Both the position numbers and the translations under genes were made by a program. This document shows positions 1 through 6,962 of a stretch of 23,633 nucleotides of DNA, one piece after another. Each line of letters begins with the position of its first letter. Positions within the stretch are counted from its first letter, which is position 1. Source of the stretch: Candidatus Heimdallarchaeota archaeon (GTDB lineage Archaea; Asgardarchaeota; Njordarchaeia; Njordarchaeales; JAMOTR01); assembly GCA_027068385.1 (NCBI GenBank), contig JAMOTR010000070.1, positions 1 through 23,633 on the forward strand, in the 5' to 3' direction. The notes beneath the pieces are model-generated. The model ran no database searches, was not told the origin of the DNA, and worked only from the letters and a program-made list of their open reading frames with translations.

Positions 1-33
1 GGGCGATACTTCCGGAGAGGAAAATATAAATTT
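1..33. other. AT-rich left edge, possible promoter or gene end
   Basis: These bases lie beyond the stop codon of the phosphatase gene. An AT-rich TATA-like stretch (AAAATATAAATTTTTAA, 20-36) runs across the stop. On the minus strand it could serve as TATA box for a gene starting just off the left edge, or its T-rich reading could end transcription of the phosphatase. A plus-strand frame is also open from base 2 to a TAA at 35-37, so the tail of a convergent gene cannot be excluded. The window is too short here to choose. Confidence 0.3.
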
Positions 34-825
34 TTAATATATCCTGGGAGGGGAGACGTGCACGATAGGATACTCTCCGTGGAAATATACGGTAGCTACG
101 CGTACGTCGGGAGGTAAGCTCGTAATCGTCAACATCTTACCACCAAAGTGCCGCTTATATCCGTTATAGAATATCTGGTGAGCGCGTATTACGATATAGT
201 AACCGTAACGCCTCATGAACTCCTCCAAAGGCTTGCGTCCGAACTCGTATATCCCTTCCCCACGAATAGAAGGAGCGTATTCTTCTATCTCCTCGTTAGG
301 ATCGTTCCGCAAGAACTCACGAATGGGGTCGTCTAAGGTACTCTCGGTCTTCTTCACACTCTCTAGTGCCTCCGTGGTCTTCGGTATTATGACGGGGATT
401 CCCCCGTGTACCCCGAAAACCTTCTCGTTCACGTCCACGGCAATGGGCAAGTTCTTATAGAACTCCTTAATCTTCTCGTAGACGTCCGGCCCGAACTTCT
501 TCATAACTACATCATAGAACCCGTATATGCGGTTCGTTTGTTCGTCCTCGTGATTCCCGCGTAGCGTGATCACGCGTTCGGGATAGGCGGTGAGCAACTC
601 TATCACGCGGGTGAACGTCTCCACCTGCTTCGGACCGCGGTCGACGTAATCCCCCAAGAAGACTACGTGCATCTTCTCGTCCGAGAGTTCGCGCTCTACG
701 TAGTCCAGTACGTCCGGGTAACCGTGAAGGTCACCAATGAAGAGAACGCGCTCAGCCTGAAGTCTAACTAGGGCGGGACGTTTTGACACGATATCTATCG
801 CTTCGGGTAAAAGTTCGACGAGCAT
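34..825 (-). CDS. PPP-family (archaeal PP1-type) protein phosphatase / metallophosphoesterase
   Basis: This gene encodes 263 residues with the full signature of the PPP family of metal-dependent serine/threonine phosphatases. GDLHG is at 31-35, GDYVDRG at 58-64, RGNHE at 89-93 and GVHGG at 138-142. The stretch RGEGIYEFG follows, then RAHQ with His216. These residues bind the two metal ions and the phosphate in the family. The length fits the compact archaeal PP1 group, which lacks the long tails of eukaryotic enzymes. It should be a soluble enzyme that removes phosphate from Ser/Thr (possibly Tyr) residues; its substrates are unknown. The ATG at 825 is the first start in the frame. A TATA-like TCTAAAT on the minus strand (about 848-854) lies at a leaderless distance, in the short region shared with the divergent cytidine deaminase. 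Close relatives include diadenosine tetraphosphatase-like enzymes, so the protein substrate is inferred. Confidence 0.88.
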   Translation of the reverse strand: MLVELLPEAIDIVSKRPALVRLQAERVLFIGDLHGYPDVLDYVERELSDEKMHVVFLGDYVDRGPKQVETFTRVIELLTAYPERVITLRGNHEDEQTNRIYGFYDVVMKKFGPDVYEKIKEFYKNLPIAVDVNEKVFGVHGGIPVIIPKTTEALESVKKTESTLDDPIREFLRNDPNEEIEEYAPSIRGEGIYEFGRKPLEEFMRRYGYYIVIRAHQIFYNGYKRHFGGKMLTITSLPPDVRVATVYFHGEYPIVHVSPPRIY

Positions 826-898
826 GGAGATCCTTGAGGACCGGACGATTTAGACCTGAGGTAGCATCTATAGATTCAAACGCATCATCTAGAGTATT
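826..898. promoter_or_regulatory. Divergent promoter region, phosphatase / cdd
   Basis: These 73 bases separate two divergent starts. On the plus strand CTATAGATT (about 868-876) lies roughly 25 bases before the cdd ATG at 899. On the minus strand TCTAAAT (about 848-854) lies a similar distance before the phosphatase ATG at 825. Neither gene has a clear Shine-Dalgarno sequence, which fits leaderless archaeal transcripts. The boxes were assigned by position and composition only. Confidence 0.45.
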
Positions 899-1285
899 AT
901 GAACCCCCCTCGGGACGCGATGTTAGAAATAGCAAAAAAGTACGTGAAGAACTCTTACGCTCCATATTCTAATATACGCGTGTCCTCAGTAGCCTTCGGA
1001 TGCGGTAAGCTATATCCGGGAGTAAACGTGGAGAATTCCTCTTATGGTCTAACGATATGCGCGGAGCGCTCGGCTATATTTAGGATGGTCTCGGAGGGGT
1101 GTAAGAGATTAGACGCGATACTCGTGTATAGCGAGGACGTGGATCCATACCCTTGCGGCGCTTGTCTTCAAGTGATTTCCGAGTTCGCCTCCGGGGACGT
1201 TCCCATAAGGATCGTGGGACCAAACGTGGACGTCATAGAGAGGCTATCTTCACTCTTGCCGAAGGCGTTCAAACTAGAGGGTTGA
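899..1285 (+). CDS. cdd: Cytidine deaminase
   Basis: This 128-residue protein is a zinc-dependent cytidine deaminase of the small homotetrameric type. It converts cytidine and deoxycytidine to uridine and deoxyuridine in pyrimidine salvage. The signature is complete: CAE at 54-56 supplies a zinc-binding Cys and the catalytic Glu56, and PCGAC at 85-89 supplies the other two zinc-binding cysteines. The N-terminal SYAPYSNIRV stretch matches the substrate-binding segment of the family. ATG at 899 is used here because a TATA-like box lies about 25 bases upstream; Met8 at 920 is the other choice. The next gene, SBDS, starts 24 bases after the stop and is likely co-transcribed. I see no functional link between the two products. 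Confidence 0.9.
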   Translation: MNPPRDAMLEIAKKYVKNSYAPYSNIRVSSVAFGCGKLYPGVNVENSSYGLTICAERSAIFRMVSEGCKRLDAILVYSEDVDPYPCGACLQVISEFASGDVPIRIVGPNVDVIERLSSLLPKAFKLEG

Positions 1286-1309
1286 AGAATCTTCGGGGTG
1301 AAGAGAGTC

Positions 1310-2035
1310 ATGGCGGAGAAGTATACGGTCGCTCGCTTAAGGATCGGCCGTAAGCGCTTCGAGGTACTCGTGGATCCTAAGATGGCGTTAAGGCTACGCG
1401 AAGGAGAGCCCGTGGATATACGCGACGTCGTTCCGGACTTCACGATCTTCGAGGACGTCCGTAAGGGTAAGCTAGCGAGCGAAGAGGAAGTATTAGACGC
1501 GTTCCGTAAATACCTAAGAAAGCCTGACGTGACGAAGGAGGAGATCGTAAAGACGATAGTATTACGCGGCGAAGTAGAAATACCTCAAGAGCTCAGGCGC
1601 GAGATATACGAAAAGGTAAAGAAGGAAGTAATAGAGCGGATACACCGCTACGCGATAAACCCCAAGACCGGAAAGCCTCATCCGCCCAAGCGTATCGAAG
1701 CGGCTATGGAGGAGGTAGGGGCGAAGATAGATCCCAAAGCGCCGGTACCGAGGCAGGCCGTGGAGATCGTGAAGCAGCTCTCTCGCGTTATTCCTATAGG
1801 GATTCCGTACGTGATCGTAGAAATCAAGGCCCCGCCCGAGGACGCGATAAACGTATATAAGGTTCTCATGCGCTATGAGAAGATCTTCGATGACGTCCGC
1901 AGCGCCCGGAAGAACGACGGATCCCTAATAGCCGTGGTGAAGCTAAAGAAAGCCGATTTGGAGATACTAAGAAGGGAGATCGCTAGATCTTCACAAAAAG
2001 CTACGATACGCGTGGTGGAAGAGATCGTTCTGTGA
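1310..2035 (+). CDS. Ribosome maturation protein SBDS (Sdo1 homologue)
   Basis: This is the archaeal orthologue of the Shwachman-Bodian-Diamond protein, 241 residues, which in the eukaryotic pathway acts with an EF-2-like GTPase to release anti-association factor eIF6 (archaeal aIF6) from the large ribosomal subunit. The three-domain layout is present: an N-terminal FYSH domain (about 1-90, with KYTVARLRIGRKRFEVLVDP), a helical middle domain with the conserved IERIHRYAINP and PHPPKRIEAAMEE segments, and a C-terminal ferredoxin-like domain. The frame also allows a GTG at 1298. ATG 1310 was chosen because GGTGA (1297-1301) is then well placed as ribosome binding site. SBDS in many archaea lies beside exosome and proteasome genes; here it follows cdd, and the proteasome is about 14 kb away. 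Its last 35 bases overlap the 3' end of rad50. Confidence 0.9.
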   Translation: MAEKYTVARLRIGRKRFEVLVDPKMALRLREGEPVDIRDVVPDFTIFEDVRKGKLASEEEVLDAFRKYLRKPDVTKEEIVKTIVLRGEVEIPQELRREIYEKVKKEVIERIHRYAINPKTGKPHPPKRIEAAMEEVGAKIDPKAPVPRQAVEIVKQLSRVIPIGIPYVIVEIKAPPEDAINVYKVLMRYEKIFDDVRSARKNDGSLIAVVKLKKADLEILRREIARSSQKATIRVVEEIVL

Positions 2036-4595
2036 GATCCTTGGGGACCGTATACGAGCCCGTTTTTTCTAGCCTTATTACCTTCACGTCCTCCCTCGCG
2101 CTCACGATCATGTCCACGAGTTCCTGATCGTGTGTCGTGATGATCACTTGAGGTATTATTCCCTCGTCTATGAGCGTCTCTACTAGATCGATTACCTTTA
2201 AGCGAGTGTTTGCGTCGGCATTAGCCGTGGGCTCGTCGAGTACTATCGGCAACTCGGAGGCGCGTACGTCTCCGCTTATAGCCTTTCTAAAGGCGAGCAT
2301 GAAGAGGACGCTCACGAACATCTGCTCACCGGCCGAAAGCTTCGTTAAGTCGCGTTCTAGAGCAGTATCTTCCTCAGCGCGTAAGGCCTTGATCGCGACA
2401 GAGCCTTTCTCGTCTATCGTCACTTTAATGCGTTTCCGACTTATCCCCGCCCCTTCGTTAGCCTTATCGACTAGTTCTACGAGCGCTTTGTTAATCCTAT
2501 CGATGGTATCCTTAAGTATCGCCGCTTCTAGACGCTTTATCGCATTATCCTTCTTTCTCAGGCTAAGGGAATTAATGAGCGTCGATAATCTCTGTATCGC
2601 CTTTTCGACCTCGCGCTTCTTCTTCGCGTATTTCTCCTTCTCCTTTCCGAGTTCCTCTATCCTACTTAGATCCCTCTCTATGGATCCCTCTAAGTTACCT
2701 ATGGCGTTACGCAACTCGCTTATTCTCCTTTCGATCTCCTCAAGCTCCCTTTTCTCACTCTCGAGCTTTTTGGAGAGTTCCCTCCGCTTTTCCCTCTTTT
2801 TCCTAAGCTCGATGATTTTCGCTTTATACTCCTTATAGCGGGACATTTGGTCGTCTATGTTTAGTATAATGCTCTCATCGAGCACCCCTATCCTCTCTAA
2901 GAGGTCGCGCGGTATATCTTTGGGTATCTCCTTACTTAGTTCGTAAGCCTCCTTCCGCCTATGATAGTGCTCCCTTACGCTCCTGATTATCTTATCGATC
3001 TCCTTTAGCCTCTTAAGCTCCTCGTGAATCCCTTCTAATCTCTTAGAGAGCTCCCTTACCCTCTCTTTATATGTAGATATGATCTTATCCTTCTCCGCCC
3101 TCTCGCCCCTTAGTCTCTTGAGCTCTTCTACGTCCCTCTTATATACCTCGAGTTTCTTCTTTATCTCCTCGATCCTCTTAATCCCTTCCTTCAGCGCGTC
3201 TATTTCCTTCTCCGTCTTCCTGATCTCCTCGACGAGCTCTTTAAGCCTTCTATTGTTCTCCTCTAAGAGCTCCTTGATCTTATCCTCGGTTAGTTCGCTT
3301 CTGCATACGGGACACTTATAGGTCTTCTTCTCGAGTTCTTCCTCAAGGAACTTTATGATCTCCTCAACGTTTCTCTTTTCACCCCTGAGCTTCGTCTTCT
3401 TCGTCTCTAACGTATCGAGTAGCGCTTTCTTTTCCCTATATACGTTCTCCACACACTCCTCTACCTTATTAGGGTCCTCATAGTCGCACCCTATGGAGGC
3501 GAACTCGCTCCTCATCACACCTATCTCGGCCCTTAACTCGGAGATCCTACGCTTTAGTTCCTCTAATCTCCTCTCTATCGTCTTTATAGTTCCCTTAAGC
3601 TCGCTCATCTCCGTCTGAATCTTATCCTTCTCCGCCTCAAGCCTTTCTATGTCCTTCGACACGTCCATTGAAGCGATACGCTCCGGATCGGCCTCTAAGC
3701 CCAAATGGGAAGCTTTCGCTAGAATCTCGGCCATCCTCCTGAGTACCTCGTACCCCCTAATCTCGTAGAACCTCTTTACGCGTACGGCCCTCTCACCGAG
3801 TTCGCTCACGATCTTGTATATGTTCTCATCGATGCGCGCGAGCTTCTCTTCGAGCTTAGCGTACTCCTTCTCTATGTCCTTCAGCGCCTCTATTTCTCCG
3901 GCTAGCCTATTTACCTCGGCCGATAACCTCTCGACCGCCTCCCTAAGTTCTTCCCTCTTTCCTTCGAGCTCTTCTAGCTCCTTCTTATATTTGCTCACAG
4001 CCTTCCTCTCCTTTTCGACCTTCTCCCTCAAGGCCCTGATTTCCCTATCTATCTTCGCGTGCTGTATCTCATAGAAGCGCCTTTTCTCGTCTAACCTTTC
4101 CTTCTTTCCCTCGAGCTTCCTGCGCACTTCGCTTAATAGCTCCATAAACGATTCGACGCCAAGCATTCCGAGTATGAAGTCCTTTACCGATTCCTTCTTG
4201 AGTATCAGCTTATTCTCCACGTTCGAGAAGAACGATAGAGCGAGTATAGCCTCCATTTCTTTCGTCGTGGGTACGTAGCCGAGCACCGTCTTGTAGTATT
4301 TCTCGATCGTCGTAGGCCTCTTCCCTAAGCTCACTGAGGCCTTACTTTGTACCCCTTTATGAAACACTACGAACTCCTTATCCTCCACGTCTACTAATAC
4401 CGCAGCCTCTCCCCGTTTGGCCCTATCGTCTAACCGCTTACCCGAGAGCTTTAAGGCCCCGTTAAGGCCGATCTTAGCTAACGTCGTTTTACCTACACCG
4501 TTAGGTCCTAATAGTATTACTATCGGTTCATCGAAGGAGACGAGGACGTCCCTAAACGGATATATGTTCTTTACCTCGATCTTCTTTATCCTCAT
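2001..4595 (-). CDS. rad50: DNA repair ATPase Rad50
   Basis: Rad50 is the SMC-like ATPase partner of the Mre11 nuclease in processing DNA double-strand breaks. The 864-residue product has the expected order of parts. Walker A GPNGVGKTT is at 30-38. A long Lys/Glu/Arg-rich coiled coil follows (about 150-420). The zinc hook CPVC is at 428-431 at the coil apex, followed by the returning coiled coil. The ABC signature SAGEQ is at 754-758, Walker B LPIVLDEP with Asp787/Glu788, and the switch His822. The length is normal for archaeal Rad50. A strong site GGAGGTGAT (complement of 4601-4609) sits 5 bases before the ATG. The start lies inside the end of mre11 (44-base overlap), so the two are translationally coupled. 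The 3' end overlaps SBDS by 35 bases, tail to tail. Confidence 0.96.
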   Translation of the reverse strand: MRIKKIEVKNIYPFRDVLVSFDEPIVILLGPNGVGKTTLAKIGLNGALKLSGKRLDDRAKRGEAAVLVDVEDKEFVVFHKGVQSKASVSLGKRPTTIEKYYKTVLGYVPTTKEMEAILALSFFSNVENKLILKKESVKDFILGMLGVESFMELLSEVRRKLEGKKERLDEKRRFYEIQHAKIDREIRALREKVEKERKAVSKYKKELEELEGKREELREAVERLSAEVNRLAGEIEALKDIEKEYAKLEEKLARIDENIYKIVSELGERAVRVKRFYEIRGYEVLRRMAEILAKASHLGLEADPERIASMDVSKDIERLEAEKDKIQTEMSELKGTIKTIERRLEELKRRISELRAEIGVMRSEFASIGCDYEDPNKVEECVENVYREKKALLDTLETKKTKLRGEKRNVEEIIKFLEEELEKKTYKCPVCRSELTEDKIKELLEENNRRLKELVEEIRKTEKEIDALKEGIKRIEEIKKKLEVYKRDVEELKRLRGERAEKDKIISTYKERVRELSKRLEGIHEELKRLKEIDKIIRSVREHYHRRKEAYELSKEIPKDIPRDLLERIGVLDESIILNIDDQMSRYKEYKAKIIELRKKREKRRELSKKLESEKRELEEIERRISELRNAIGNLEGSIERDLSRIEELGKEKEKYAKKKREVEKAIQRLSTLINSLSLRKKDNAIKRLEAAILKDTIDRINKALVELVDKANEGAGISRKRIKVTIDEKGSVAIKALRAEEDTALERDLTKLSAGEQMFVSVLFMLAFRKAISGDVRASELPIVLDEPTANADANTRLKVIDLVETLIDEGIIPQVIITTHDQELVDMIVSAREDVKVIRLEKTGSYTVPKDLTERSLPPRVS

Positions 4596-5766
4596 ACCCT
4601 ATCACCTCCTTAATTATCCTATCCGCGATTATATCGGGAGCCTTTTTCGTGTCCACCTCGCTTTCATACACTTCTAACGCTATAGCGAGAGCCTTCCTTA
4701 TGATGCCCCCCGGAGCAGCCCTCGCGATCGCCTCCCTAATGATGTTCTCATGTTCCTCACTAAGCGCGCCTCCGATGAAGTCCTCCAACGAAGCCGAGGC
4801 CTCTTTCCTCTGGATCTGCTTATAACGTATTAATATGTTCTCGTTTCTCCTTACGAGCATCTCCGCTAGATCCTTCACGTCGCTTTTCGGTACGTTTTCC
4901 TCATACTCTAGAACAACTATCGCCTTAGGGAGCCTTTCGACGAGCTCTAGTATTTCCTTAAGATCCTTTCTAACGTCCTTAATCAAGAACCTCGCTATAT
5001 GTATTCCGTTGTACCTCTCGAAAGATACCTCGTTTCCGTTAACGACGACGAACGCGAAATCCTTAGGCTCATAGTCCCCATACTTCGGCATAAACATCAT
5101 CTGAGGATAAGCTATAGCGGAGCCGGGATATACGAAGTTCGCGTCCTTATCGTAAAGCCTCTTATGATAATGGCCCGCGAGCGCGAGTTTAGGGAACCTA
5201 TTGATGTATAAGCACGAGGCTTCCTCTCCTTTTTCACCGTATCCGTTTATACATAAGTGCATAGCGACGTAATCGTAATCCTCGTTCTCGATGTAATGCT
5301 TATACAATACGTCTATGACCTCCCTCCTCTTCTTCTTAATACCTAACCCGGGGTGCGGCAACGCGAGGATCCTATACCCTCCTATTTCTACTACGGGGTT
5401 CCTTTTACTAAAGCGCTCCACGACCTTCACGCCCTTAATTACCTCTAGCGCCTTCGGGTAAGTAACGAACTTCGCTGAGGCGTGAATTCCTATAGGAGGT
5501 ATCTCGTGATTACCCAAGACGTATAATATCTCGGAGGTCTCCGAAATCCTCTTGAACTCTCTAGTCACCGCGACAAAATCCTCCGCGGAAGGTTTATATC
5601 TATGGAACAGGTCGCCCGAGATCACTACGAGGTCGGGGGAGATGTCTAAGATTTTGTCCACGATTTCGGAGAACGTTTCCCTCAATAACTGATGAGGACT
5701 CTTAACGCTCTTATTAGGTGTTTTTATTTCGCATCCTAAGTGTAAGTCGGCTAAAAGAACTATCAT
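4552..5766 (-). CDS. mre11: DNA double-strand break repair nuclease Mre11
   Basis: Mre11 is the manganese-dependent nuclease (3'-5' exonuclease and endonuclease) of the Mre11-Rad50 complex. The 404-residue protein carries the phosphodiesterase motifs in order: DLHLG (Asp7, His9), SGDLFH (Asp52, His55), GNHE (Asn86, His87), His170 in AMHLCING, and GHYH (His199, His201). The C-terminal third (about 260-404) corresponds to the capping domain and the Rad50-binding region, and is less conserved. No Shine-Dalgarno sequence precedes the ATG. A TATA-like TTTTTAAATAA on the minus strand lies about 24 bases upstream, pointing to a leaderless transcript with its own promoter. The neighbours herA and nurA, common partners in archaea, are not on either side of this pair. 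Confidence 0.96.
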   Translation of the reverse strand: MIVLLADLHLGCEIKTPNKSVKSPHQLLRETFSEIVDKILDISPDLVVISGDLFHRYKPSAEDFVAVTREFKRISETSEILYVLGNHEIPPIGIHASAKFVTYPKALEVIKGVKVVERFSKRNPVVEIGGYRILALPHPGLGIKKKRREVIDVLYKHYIENEDYDYVAMHLCINGYGEKGEEASCLYINRFPKLALAGHYHKRLYDKDANFVYPGSAIAYPQMMFMPKYGDYEPKDFAFVVVNGNEVSFERYNGIHIARFLIKDVRKDLKEILELVERLPKAIVVLEYEENVPKSDVKDLAEMLVRRNENILIRYKQIQRKEASASLEDFIGGALSEEHENIIREAIARAAPGGIIRKALAIALEVYESEVDTKKAPDIIADRIIKEVIGYEDKEDRGKEHISV

Positions 5767-5783
5767 CAGCAGATTCCTCGCGA

Positions 5784-5800
5784 TTATTTAAAAATTTATT
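5784..5800 (-). promoter_or_regulatory. TATA-like box for mre11
   Basis: On the minus strand this reads TAAATTTTTAAATAA. It is centred about 24 bases before the mre11 ATG at 5766, the distance expected for a leaderless archaeal mRNA. It overlaps the stop codon of the small upstream gene. It suggests that mre11-rad50 can be transcribed separately from the ribosomal-protein gene. The call rests on composition and spacing only. Confidence 0.6.
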
Positions 5801-6032
5801 TACAAATCTGCTCCTTTATCTCGAGGAGTTGTTCCTTTACCCTCTTAATAGCCTCGAGTACTTTCTTAGGATCGTCCTCTACCTCTAGTACGGCCTTATT
5901 TTGAAGTGGGTGGACGCGATACCGGGTAGCCTTCTTTACCCCGAGCCTCGCGAGCTCATAAACTACCGCCGCGAGTACTCCTTCGTCTATGTACTCCTTC
6001 TTTTCTTCGGTGTCCTCGAGGACCCGCCTCAT
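5796..6032 (-). CDS. Small conserved-looking protein downstream of L37Ae, function unknown
   Basis: This gene encodes 78 residues from ATG 6032, or 81 from an in-frame GTG at 6041. ATG is preferred because AGGTGG lies 5 bases upstream. The predicted pattern is helix (about 8-30), two strands (TRYRVHP and NKAVLEVED), then a long charged helix to the end. I do not recognise the family with confidence. In many archaea the gene after L37Ae is RNA polymerase subunit P and then Pcc1 of the KEOPS complex. The helix-strand-strand-helix order is reminiscent of the later part of Pcc1, but the first strand is missing and the match is weak. There is no zinc motif, so it is not RpoP. It overlaps the end of the L37Ae frame and is probably translated from the same mRNA. 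Confidence 0.65.
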   Translation of the reverse strand: MRRVLEDTEEKKEYIDEGVLAAVVYELARLGVKKATRYRVHPLQNKAVLEVEDDPKKVLEAIKRVKEQLLEIKEQICK

Positions 6033-6306
6033 GTCTACCACCTAAACTAGCGATGATGTAACGAGCGGTCTTACCGACCTCAGTCTCGGGCGTCCGCGCT
6101 CCTCCGGCGAACTTGAAGCCGCATTTCTTACACACCCGTATCCCAACGGCTACGCGCTTCACGGCTCTAGCGCCACACCTAGGGCACACGTGCTTCTTCC
6201 TCTGTTCCACTTCGATGTCCCTAACCTTCCTACGTAGCGTAGCTCCGTATCTAGGACCGAACCTACCCGCGGGTCCTACCTCTTTAGTATGAGAGAACCT
6301 CGGCAT
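5956..6306 (-). CDS. rpl37ae: Large ribosomal subunit protein eL43 (L37Ae)
   Basis: This is archaeal L37Ae (eL43), a zinc-ribbon protein of the large ribosomal subunit. The diagnostic segment KEVGPAGRFGPRYG is at 8-20 and the four zinc cysteines are C41, C44, C59 and C62, followed by FAGGARTPETEVGKT. ATG 6306 gives the normal N terminus; an in-frame upstream ATG at 6342 would add 12 unusual residues. A TATA-like AAATAATA on the minus strand lies about 23-30 bases before ATG 6306, fitting a leaderless start. Homologues normally end soon after the GKT/AR segment. Here the frame runs about 28 residues further, with an Arg/Gly/His-rich tail read out of frame through the next gene. Off-frame TAGs lie where the usual end would be, so the tail may be a lost stop or a sequence error. 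Confidence 0.92.
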   Translation of the reverse strand: MPRFSHTKEVGPAGRFGPRYGATLRRKVRDIEVEQRKKHVCPRCGARAVKRVAVGIRVCKKCGFKFAGGARTPETEVGKTARYIIASLGGRHEAGPRGHRRKEGVHRRRSTRGGSL

Positions 6307-6328
6307 AGATCGAACGAGCGGTGCTCTT

Positions 6329-6362
6329 GTATTATTTCTCATGCGTACGAAAAAGAAATACC
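6329..6362. promoter_or_regulatory. Divergent promoter region, L37Ae / DJ-1 gene
   Basis: Two AT-rich stretches lie between the divergent starts at 6306 (minus) and 6378 (plus). AAATAATA (complement of about 6330-6337) is about 25-30 bases before the L37Ae ATG. AAAAAGAAATA (about 6350-6360) is about 18-27 bases before the ATG at 6378. Neither gene has a Shine-Dalgarno sequence. The calls rest on position and composition. Confidence 0.4.
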
Positions 6363-6377
6363 CATACGTTTCCCCTC

Positions 6378-6962
6378 ATGGCGCGCGTCCTTATCTTAAT
6401 AGAAGACTTAGTGGACGAGCGTGAGTTCATTTATCCGTACTTCCGCTTTAAGGAAGCGGGTTTCGAGGTGGACGTGGCGGGAAAGGAAGCGAGAGAATAT
6501 ACGGGTAAGCGCGGGTTTAAGGGATACCCTCTTAGGGCTACTATAACGTTCGAGGAGGCGCTAAAGAGGGAATACGACGTGGTGTTCGTGCCCGGAGGAT
6601 ACGCTCCCGACAAGCTGAGGACGTACGCGGAAGTCCTAGAAATACTACGTAAGGCTAAGGTAATAGGGGCCGTGTGCCACGGTCCTCGGGTATTAATATC
6701 CGCGGGACTCATCAAGAAGGGCGCGGAAGTATCCGCGTACGTATCGCTAAAGGACGATATAGAAAACGCGGGCGGGGTGTATAAGAAAGGAGTATCCGAG
6801 TACGAATACGAGGGTAAGCGGATAATCACCGGAAGCGGCCCAGACGATCTCCCGGAGATGATGCGTAGGATACTAGCAAAAATCGCTCGACGATGGAATG
6901 GTCGGCTAATACGAGGCGCTTTAGAGAGAGACCGGGACCTATACGCGCCTTTCTTCCGATAA
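6378..6962 (+). CDS. DJ-1/PfpI family protein (cysteine peptidase- or glyoxalase/deglycase-like)
   Basis: This 194-residue protein belongs to the DJ-1/PfpI superfamily. It has the opening MARVLILIEDLVDEREF, the VFVPGGYAPD loop, and the nucleophile elbow AVCHGP with Cys100 and His101 as the catalytic pair. PfpI members have been reported as intracellular proteases and, more recently, as glyoxalases or deglycases; the sequence alone does not decide between them. ATG 6378 gives the typical N terminus; an upstream GTG frame start at 6321 would add 19 unlikely residues. The family usually ends near the RRILAKIARR segment. The last roughly 20 residues overlap the 3' end of the opposite-strand kinase-nucleotidyltransferase gene and may not be conserved. 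It appears to be a single-gene transcript with a leaderless start. Confidence 0.85.
   Translation: MARVLILIEDLVDEREFIYPYFRFKEAGFEVDVAGKEAREYTGKRGFKGYPLRATITFEEALKREYDVVFVPGGYAPDKLRTYAEVLEILRKAKVIGAVCHGPRVLISAGLIKKGAEVSAYVSLKDDIENAGGVYKKGVSEYEYEGKRIITGSGPDDLPEMMRRILAKIARRWNGRLIRGALERDRDLYAPFFR

Noticed and set aside
2130..2160. GTGATGA resembling the C box of a C/D guide RNA
   Set aside because: It lies inside rad50 coding sequence, and no matching D box or terminal stem is present at a suitable distance.
2170..4074. Long Ser/Leu-rich open frames on the plus strand opposite rad50
   Set aside because: They are antisense shadows of the Glu/Lys/Arg-rich coiled coil: low complexity, no motif, no promoter or ribosome binding site.
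6431..6829. Open frame of 132 codons opposite the DJ-1 gene
   Set aside because: It is Ser/Pro/Thr-rich shadow sequence opposite a well-supported DJ-1/PfpI domain.
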